5,025 bases of DNA from JAQGMV01 sp046597455 (lineage in GTDB: Bacteria; Pseudomonadota; Gammaproteobacteria; Burkholderiales; SG8-41): positions 1 through 5,025 of the forward strand of contig JBKJKJ010000619.1 in the NCBI GenBank assembly GCA_046597455.1, given 5' to 3'. The first letter of the stretch is position 1, and each line of letters begins with the position of its first letter. Positions 1 to 4,150 of this stretch are shown one piece after another. Below the pieces are notes generated by a model. That model worked only from the letters and a program-made list of their open reading frames with translations. It was not told the DNA's origin and did no database searches. Made by a program: the position numbers and the translations under genes.

Positions 1-292
1 TGGCGATGTAATGACCGTCGCCGGGGTGCTGATTGAGATAAGCCCATCCGATGGCGTTCGCCGCACCCGGTTTGTTGACCACGGTGCTCGTGGGCACCAG
101 TCCGGTCTGCTGGAAGATGCTCTGCACCAGCCGCGCCATGACGTCGGGGGATCCGCCAGGGGCCGAGCCCACGACGATCTCCACAGGTTTGACCGGTTTC
201 CATCCCTGGGCGAGCGCCGGTAGCGGCGCACAGGCTCCAAGAGCTGCGCACCACAACGCTGCGCGCCATATCCCTTTTGTTTTTCGCATCAT
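1..292 (-). CDS. TctC/Bug-family periplasmic substrate-binding protein, N-terminal part (cut by window edge)
   Basis: Reading left from the ATG at 292, an open frame of 97 codons runs off the window with no stop. It is the N-terminal third of a tripartite tricarboxylate transporter binding protein, which captures a carboxylate in the periplasm for a TctA/TctB permease. The first 28 residues form an export signal: basic start MMRKTKGIWR, hydrophobic core, then ALA before Gln29. An LGAC lipobox-like motif ending at Cys21 makes lipoprotein processing an alternative. The mature part shows family features: VEIVVGSAPGGSPDVMARL (37-55), NKPGAANAIGW (73-83) and QHPGDGHYIA at the window edge. AGGAG at 298-302 lies 5 bases from the first ATG and 8 from a second in-frame ATG at 289, so either may be used. 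The gene lies 26 bases downstream of its same-strand paralogue (319-1302), which suggests one operon. Family assignment is firm; the ligand is unknown. Confidence 0.88.
   Translation of the reverse strand, partial: MMRKTKGIWRAALWCAALGACAPLPALAQGWKPVKPVEIVVGSAPGGSPDVMARLVQSIFQQTGLVPTSTVVNKPGAANAIGWAYLNQHPGDGHYIA
3..31. repeat. Imperfect direct repeat shared by the two tctC-like paralogues (partner 1025-1053)
   Basis: Positions 3-31 match 1025-1053 at 27 of 29 bases, differing only at 14 and 15 (1036 and 1037). Both copies encode QHPGD-x-HYIA on the minus strand. This is homology between paralogous genes and not a mobile repeat. Conservation at the DNA level here is higher than in the surrounding coding sequence. 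Confidence 0.75.
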
Positions 293-318
293 CCTGTCTC
301 CTCGTTGGTGTTTTGGAA

Positions 319-1302
319 TTATTTCGGCAGCACGCCCAGATCGCCGAGCATCGAGCGCATGACCGCGTACTCCTGATCGACATGACGCCGGGCTTCGGCG
401 CTTGCCATGAAATCTTCCGCCCACGCGTTGGCTGCAAGATCCTTTTTCCAGTCCTCGCCCTGGATCGCTTTGGCGAATGCCTGGTCCCAGAACGCCGTCT
501 GCGCCGCGGTGAGCCCCTTTGGCCCGATGAACCCGCGCCAGTTGAAGAACGCCGCGTCGATGCCCTGTTCGCGGAAAGTCGGCACGGCCGCGAGTGCGCC
601 GCCTTGCCGCTGTGCTGCGCTGATGCCGATCGCGCGCGCCTTGCCGGTCAGCAGGTGCGGGATGATGTTGGCCGGCGCGCCAACCAGGACGTCGATGTGG
701 CCGCCGAGCATCGCGATCGTCGCCTGGCCGCCTGATGGCTGGATCACCACTTTCGCTTTTCGCGGATCGCCGCCGGCCGCTTTGACGATCATGCCGATCA
801 GCATGTGGTTGTGATTGCCCGCGGCGGTGGCGAAAGCGAAGCTGACGGACGACACATCTTTTCTCAGGCGCTCGACCAGGTCCTTGCCCGATTTCAGAGG
901 CGAATCGGCGTTCACCGCAAACACGATGTATTCGCGTAGCAGGATGGCGAGCGGCGTCAGGTCGTTGTGGCCCACCCGGGACGTGCCGAGGAGCTGGTTG
1001 GTGAGCATCGTCGGCGAGAAGGTCGCGATGTAATGCGCGTCGCCGGGGTGCTGGGTGAGAAACGTCCACGCGACGGTGCCTCCGCCGCCCGGACGATTGG
1101 TGACCGACACGCTGGGGAATGCGGGATTGCCCTGCAGAAGCTTCTGCAGGACGCGCGCAGTGCGGTCCGATGAGCCGGCCGCTGCCGATGCCACGACGAT
1201 GTCCACGTTACGGCTCGGCCGCCACTCGCCCTGAGCGTGCGCGGCGCTTAGTTGTACGCTCGCGTATAGCAGTGCCCAACCGATCACTCGGGTCGTGCGC
1301 AT
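319..1302 (-). CDS. TctC/Bug-family periplasmic substrate-binding protein, complete
   Basis: This 327-residue protein has the usual length of tripartite tricarboxylate transporter binding proteins, which bind a carboxylate or related small molecule in the periplasm and pass it to a TctA/TctB-type permease. A signal peptide is clear: basic MRTTR, hydrophobic core to about residue 20, and AHA before Gln24. Family features follow in order: VDIVVASAAAGSSDRTARVL (33-52), in place of the usual glycine-rich G-G-x-D loop, TNRPGGGG (68-75), HPGDAHYIA (85-93), GHNDLTPLA (111-119) and GGHIDVLVGAP (200-210) in the second lobe. The ATG at 1302 follows a strong GGGGAGGAG (1309-1317), with AGGAG 6 bases away. 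It is the first gene of the left-reading unit, with the paralogous binding protein 26 bases downstream. No permease gene is visible; many Bug proteins are encoded away from their permeases. The ligand cannot be inferred. Confidence 0.93.
   Translation of the reverse strand: MRTTRVIGWALLYASVQLSAAHAQGEWRPSRNVDIVVASAAAGSSDRTARVLQKLLQGNPAFPSVSVTNRPGGGGTVAWTFLTQHPGDAHYIATFSPTMLTNQLLGTSRVGHNDLTPLAILLREYIVFAVNADSPLKSGKDLVERLRKDVSSVSFAFATAAGNHNHMLIGMIVKAAGGDPRKAKVVIQPSGGQATIAMLGGHIDVLVGAPANIIPHLLTGKARAIGISAAQRQGGALAAVPTFREQGIDAAFFNWRGFIGPKGLTAAQTAFWDQAFAKAIQGEDWKKDLAANAWAEDFMASAEARRHVDQEYAVMRSMLGDLGVLPK
1131..1150. repeat. Perfect 20-base palindrome inside the tctC-like gene
   Basis: CCTGCAGAAG at 1131-1140 is followed without spacer by its exact reverse complement at 1141-1150. 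The symmetry ends there (C1130 and A1151 do not pair). On the minus strand it encodes Leu-Gln-Lys-Leu-Leu-Gln (residues 52-57), a Leu-Gln-repeating helix, so the symmetry may be a by-product of the codons. There is no other sign of a binding site or recombination site. Confidence 0.6.
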
Positions 1303-1403
1303 GCGGGTCTCCTCCCCGGGAATGTCTTCTTCGAGCTTGCCCCGCGCTATGCTACTACGTGATCCGCTGCGGCAGGGTCCTCAAAATGCGGCGGCAGGAG
1401 CGG

Positions 1404-1432
1404 TTGACGCGCAATGGAGCGCTCTCTAAGCT
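1404..1432 (+). promoter_or_regulatory. Candidate sigma70 promoter for the cupin/PLP-enzyme operon
   Basis: TTGACG (1404-1409, five of six consensus bases) is separated by 17 bases from TAAGCT (1427-1432), which keeps the key T, A and final T of the -10 hexamer. It lies 32 bases upstream of the cupin start and reads toward it. The spacer holds an 8-base palindrome, GAGCGCTC (1417-1424), which could be an operator but may be chance. The rest of the 1303-1464 divergent region shows no equally good promoter for the leftward tctC-like genes and no recognisable regulator site. This is pattern matching by eye only. Confidence 0.4.
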
Positions 1433-1452
1433 TGGCCGCTTTGCGATCAACC

Positions 1453-1460
1453 GAGGAAGA
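1453..1460 (+). promoter_or_regulatory. Ribosome binding site deciding the cupin start
   Basis: GAGGAAGA lies with its GAGGA core 7 bases upstream of ATG 1465. An in-frame ATG at 1414 has no comparable site and falls inside the candidate promoter spacer, so 1465 is the preferred start. Confidence 0.7.
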
Positions 1461-1464
1461 AGAC

Positions 1465-1926
1465 ATGAGCGCAGGCGACAAGACGGCCGCTGCACCGCGC
1501 AACAAAGGCGCGATCAAAGGCGGCGAAGGCACTTACATTTTTCCGCTGTCCACTATGGAGAGCATGGACGCCGGAACCGGGTACTCGAGCGCTGAAGGGC
1601 CTGTCGTCGAAGGCGATCGCATCCAGTGCGGACTCATAACCAAGAAGCGCGGAACCGGTGCGCGGCCCCATCTGCACCCGAACGAGCAGTGGAATTACAT
1701 CGTCAAAGGCACGCTGCGCGTGAAGATCGCCGACCAGCCCGAGCAGCTGTGCGGTCCCGGGACGCTGTTGTACTTTCCCGCGAACGTCATTCATTCGACG
1801 GTCGCGACGCAGGACGGGGACGTCGTCTTCTTTACGGTGAAAGACATGTCGCACGGCATCATCGGCAAGGCCGCCGACGGCACCATGGCGGGCCCGCATT
1901 ACGATCCGGGTTTCGAGCCGAAGTAA
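1465..1926 (+). CDS. Small single-domain cupin protein of unknown function
   Basis: This 153-residue protein is a single cupin (double-stranded beta-helix) domain, probably cytoplasmic because no signal peptide is visible. Motif 1 spans residues 63-82: Gly63, His69, His71, Glu74-Gln75, Gly82. Aligned to the classical G-x5-HxH-x3-E-x6-G pattern, Gln75 takes the metal-ligand glutamate position, an arrangement I recall from KdgF-type cupins. Motif 2 spans 99-110 (Gly99, Pro105, His110) with Asn107 where Gly is usual. His69, His71, Gln75 and His110 would form the metal site. The C-terminal tail HYDPGFEPK is outside the motifs. The start at 1465 follows the RBS at 1453-1460. Its stop overlaps the start of the following PLP enzyme by one base (TAATG), so the two are almost certainly co-translated and probably act in one pathway. 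Cupins range from isomerases and dioxygenases to sugar- or acid-binding proteins, so the reaction remains open. Confidence 0.88.
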   Translation: MSAGDKTAAAPRNKGAIKGGEGTYIFPLSTMESMDAGTGYSSAEGPVVEGDRIQCGLITKKRGTGARPHLHPNEQWNYIVKGTLRVKIADQPEQLCGPGTLLYFPANVIHSTVATQDGDVVFFTVKDMSHGIIGKAADGTMAGPHYDPGFEPK

Positions 1927-3044
1927 TGCCTACCTATCCCCCCGCGACGATCGGCATGCCGCTCGCCGACGTGGACACCCCGGCGCTGATCCTCGAGCTC
2001 GATGCGTTCGAGCGCAATCTGCGGCGTCTTCCCGAGTCGCTGGGGGATCGAAAGATCATGGTCAGGCCGCACGCGAAAAGCCACAAATGCCCGCAGATCG
2101 CGATGCGCCAGATGGCACTGGGCGCGGTCGGCGTGTGTTGCCAGAAAGTGAGCGAAGCCGAAGCGATGGTCGAAGGCGGCGTCCCCGACGTGCTGATCGC
2201 GAACGAAGTCGTGGGTCCGGCCAAGTTGAGGCGGCTCGCCGCGCTCGCCACGCAGGCTCGTGTCGCCGTCTGTGCCGACGACGCCGCCAACATCGAGGCG
2301 CTCGATGCGGCCGCCGGCGAGGCGGGCGTCACCCTGGACGTGCTCGTCGAGATCAACGTCGGCGCGAACCGCTGCGGCGTCGAACCCGGCGAGCCCGCAG
2401 TGAAGCTCGCGCAGGCCATCGCGGCCAGCCCCAACCTGCGTTTCGCGGGTTTGCAGGCGTATCAGGGCGCGGCGCAGCACCTGCGCAAAGTCGAGGAGCG
2501 GCGCGCCGCAATCGAAAAGGCGGCGCAAGCGGTGAAGCGGACTCGCGAGCTGCTCGGCGCTGTGGGAATCGCCTGCCCCAAGGCGACCGGCGCGGGAACG
2601 GGCACTTACCTGTTCGAAGCCGCAAGCGCGGTCTACGACGAGCTGCAGGCAGGCTCGTATATTTTCATGGACGCCGATTACGCGCGTAACGACTGGACCG
2701 AAAGCGGCATCCCGCGCTTCGAGCACAGCCTGTTCGTGTGGACGACGGTGATGAGCCGCACGAATCCCGAGCGGGCGATCGTCGATGCGGGCCTGAAAGC
2801 GTCGAGTATCGATTCGGGCATGCCGCGCATTGCCGACGGCGGCCCTGCGGAATACGTCAAGGCCTCCGACGAGCACGGCGTCATCCAGTTGAACGGCGCG
2901 AAAGGCTATGCCGTGGGCGACAAGCTGAAGCTCATTCCCGGACACTGCGATCCTACGGTCAACCTCTACGACCATTTCATCTGTGTTCGCAACGGCCGGG
3001 TTGAAGCGATCTGGCCGATCACCGCGCGAGGAGCGGTGTGGTAG
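1926..3044 (+). CDS. Fold-type III PLP enzyme, D-threonine aldolase / D-3-hydroxyaspartate dehydratase (DSD1) family
   Basis: This 372-residue protein has the length and order of the family: an alanine-racemase-like N-terminal TIM barrel and a C-terminal beta domain carrying a metal site. RPHAKSHKCPQIA (47-59) contains the predicted PLP-Schiff-base Lys51. QAGSYIFMDADY (241-252) is typical of the barrel end. PGHCDPTVNLYD (338-349) supplies the metal ligands. Spacing gives His340 and Asp342, matching the H-x-D pair recalled for Alcaligenes D-threonine aldolase, whereas D-serine and D-3-hydroxyaspartate dehydratases use H-x-C. D-threonine aldolase would cleave D-3-hydroxyamino acids to glycine plus an aldehyde, so aldolase activity is the better guess, though dehydratase activity is possible. 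The ATG at 1926 overlaps the cupin stop. Family comparison places the N-terminus there (LADVDTPALILELDAFERN at 13-31). The frame is open much further upstream, but that part overlaps the cupin gene and lacks homology. There is no strong Shine-Dalgarno, which fits translational coupling. Confidence 0.88.
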   Translation: MPTYPPATIGMPLADVDTPALILELDAFERNLRRLPESLGDRKIMVRPHAKSHKCPQIAMRQMALGAVGVCCQKVSEAEAMVEGGVPDVLIANEVVGPAKLRRLAALATQARVAVCADDAANIEALDAAAGEAGVTLDVLVEINVGANRCGVEPGEPAVKLAQAIAASPNLRFAGLQAYQGAAQHLRKVEERRAAIEKAAQAVKRTRELLGAVGIACPKATGAGTGTYLFEAASAVYDELQAGSYIFMDADYARNDWTESGIPRFEHSLFVWTTVMSRTNPERAIVDAGLKASSIDSGMPRIADGGPAEYVKASDEHGVIQLNGAKGYAVGDKLKLIPGHCDPTVNLYDHFICVRNGRVEAIWPITARGAVW

Positions 3045-3072
3045 ACGGTCCCGCAGGGACCGCCCACCACAC
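3036..3072 (+). terminator. Strong two-part hairpin spanning the stop codon of the PLP-enzyme gene
   Basis: An inner perfect 7-bp stem, CGGTCCC (3046-3052) with GGGACCG (3056-3062), closes a GCA loop. Beyond a 3x3 internal loop (3043-3045 and 3063-3065), a second 7-bp stem pairs GTGTGGT (3036-3042) with ACCACAC (3066-3072). The TAG stop (3042-3044) lies within the structure. No T-run follows, so it is not a classical intrinsic terminator. It may protect the 3' end of the mRNA, act as a weak or Rho-assisted terminator, or be a processing site. Confidence 0.5.
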
Positions 3073-3084
3073 GGTAAACGAACA

Positions 3085-3107
3085 GAGAGAAACCCAAGGT
3101 TTCCCTC
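3085..3107. other. Second small hairpin in the 3045-3174 gap
   Basis: GAAACC (3089-3094) and GGTTTC (3098-3103) form a 6-bp stem around a CAA loop. After one mismatch (A3088/C3104), three more pairs extend it (3085-3087 with 3105-3107). It follows the larger hairpin at 3036-3072 by 12 bases. It has no T-run and no recognised function. Together the two structures suggest that the 3' end of the upstream transcript, or an RNA control element, lies in this gap. Confidence 0.35.
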
Positions 3108-3164
3108 CGTAACCTCCCATCCTTCGGTCATCTACCGATACCGCTTTTAAACTTACGCGATAAC

Positions 3165-3168
3165 GAGG
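3165..3168 (+). promoter_or_regulatory. Ribosome binding site selecting a GTG start
   Basis: GAGG is directly adjacent to an in-frame TTG at 3169, leaving no spacing, but lies 6 bases before an in-frame GTG at 3175. The GTG is therefore the better start for the dehydrogenase gene. The next codon, CTG at 3178, is a less likely alternative. Confidence 0.55.
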
Positions 3169-3174
3169 TTGGTC

Positions 3175-4077
3175 GTGCTGCCCATTAAAAAAATCGGGTT
3201 CGTCGGTATCGGCAACATGGGTGCGCCCATGGCCGGTCACCTGATCAAAGCAGGGTTCGACGTCACGGTGTTCGACGCGCGGCCCGAGACCGTTGCTATG
3301 TTCGTCGAGCATCACGCAGGCGCGGCCGCGGCATCGCTGAAGGCGCTTGCGAAAGACGCCGACGCCGTCGTCACCATGCTGCCCAACGACAAAATCGTGC
3401 GCGAAGTCATACTCGGCGAGAACGGCGTGGCCGCCGCGCTTCGGGCGGGCGCGGTGGTGATCGACATGAGCACATCGGACCCGGTGGCCACCCGGTCGCT
3501 CGCCGAAGCCCTGGAGCCGCGTGGCATTCAGGTGGTGGATGCGCCGGTGATGGGCGGGGTCGTCTTCGCCAAGGACGCAACGCTCGACATCATGGTGGGC
3601 GGAGACGCCGCGGTGATCGCGCGCTGCCGGCCATTATTCGAGGCGTTGGGACGCACGGTCATGGAATGCGGCGGCGTCGGGACCGGACACGCGCTCAAAG
3701 CGCTGGCGAATTACATCAATGCCTGCGCGCTCATCAACGGTATCGAAGCGCTGACGATCGGCGCGAAGTTCGGTCTCGATCCGAAGTTCATGGCCGAGGC
3801 GCTCATTCCATTATGCGCAGGCCGTAATCACCCGATCGAGAAGAAGATTCTTCCCCACGCGCTCACTCGCAAATACGGCACGGGCATGGCGCTGGGCTTC
3901 ATCGCGAAAGACGTGAAGATCGCGCGCGACATGGCGCAGTCGATGGACGCGTTCGCCCCTCTGGCGGAGCAAGTCTCCACGCTATGGTCGGCCGCCGCTG
4001 AAAAACTCGGTCCGCAGGTGGACCAGACCGAGATCGTCCGCTACTGGGAAGAGGCGACGGGGGTGAAGCTGTCGTAG
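3175..4077 (+). CDS. Beta-hydroxyacid dehydrogenase, 3-hydroxyisobutyrate dehydrogenase family
   Basis: This 300-residue protein has the usual length of NAD(P)-dependent beta-hydroxyacid dehydrogenases, which oxidise 3-hydroxy acids to semialdehydes or run the reverse. The N-terminal Rossmann domain has IGFVGIGNMGAPMAGHL (7-23), with the G11-x-G13-x-x-G16 loop. Asp34 at the end of the second strand (VTVFDA) favours NAD over NADP. The substrate-binding stretch DAPVMGG (122-128) has Met126 where most relatives have Ser. The catalytic region GVGTGHALKALANYIN (167-182) supplies Lys175 and Asn179 in the expected K-x3-N spacing. FIAKD (242-246) marks the C-terminal helical domain. The GTG start at 3175 is chosen on RBS spacing. 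The gene lies 130 bases after the PLP-enzyme gene on the same strand, so read-through or its own promoter are both possible; TTCGGT (3123) and TTTAAA (3146) at 17-base spacing are only a weak promoter candidate. Family certain, substrate (3-hydroxyisobutyrate, glycerate, tartronate semialdehyde or other) unknown. Confidence 0.92.
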   Translation: MLPIKKIGFVGIGNMGAPMAGHLIKAGFDVTVFDARPETVAMFVEHHAGAAAASLKALAKDADAVVTMLPNDKIVREVILGENGVAAALRAGAVVIDMSTSDPVATRSLAEALEPRGIQVVDAPVMGGVVFAKDATLDIMVGGDAAVIARCRPLFEALGRTVMECGGVGTGHALKALANYINACALINGIEALTIGAKFGLDPKFMAEALIPLCAGRNHPIEKKILPHALTRKYGTGMALGFIAKDVKIARDMAQSMDAFAPLAEQVSTLWSAAAEKLGPQVDQTEIVRYWEEATGVKLS

Positions 4078-4088
4078 TGTGAGGCGAG

Positions 4089-4137
4089 CATCGGACGGAC
4101 GCGGCGTCGGGCCGCGCCCGTGACGGCGATGGTTTTT
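4089..4137 (+). terminator. Intrinsic terminator after the dehydrogenase gene
   Basis: A GC-rich hairpin pairs CGCGGC (4100-4105) with GCCGCG (4111-4116) around a 5-base loop. After one mismatch it continues with ACGG (4095-4098) and CCGT (4118-4121). An outer CATCG/CGATG pair (4089-4093, 4127-4131) closes the structure with a bulge on the 3' side. One base later comes TTTTT (4133-4137). It starts 12 bases after the dehydrogenase stop codon, as expected. No equivalent T-run exists on the opposite strand, so it serves the rightward transcript and not the converging aldolase gene. Confidence 0.7.
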
Positions 4138-4150
4138 ACCTCAGTTGACT

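Noticed and set aside
319..814. Plus-strand open frames opposite the complete TctC gene
   Set aside because: The minus strand carries a full-length protein with signal peptide and family motifs. The plus-strand frames show no motif or plausible ribosome binding site.
1414..1464. Upstream in-frame ATG giving a cupin longer by 17 residues
   Set aside because: It lacks a ribosome binding site, falls between the -35 and -10 of the candidate promoter, and adds no family-like sequence.
1303..1464. Promoter for the leftward TctC genes in the divergent region
   Set aside because: TTGAGG and TAGTAG or TAGCAT elements exist on the minus strand, but their spacing of 21 to 24 bases is too long for a credible sigma70 promoter.
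1626..1925. 100-codon upstream extension of the PLP-enzyme frame
   Set aside because: It overlaps the cupin gene in another frame, is arginine-rich and unlike any family N-terminus. Overlapping TAATG and family alignment put the start at 1926.
1899..3131. 410-codon open frame on the minus strand opposite the PLP-enzyme gene
   Set aside because: The plus strand encodes a full family protein with catalytic lysine and metal motif. The opposite frame has arginine-rich, low-complexity content typical of antisense frames in GC-rich DNA and no recognisable motif.
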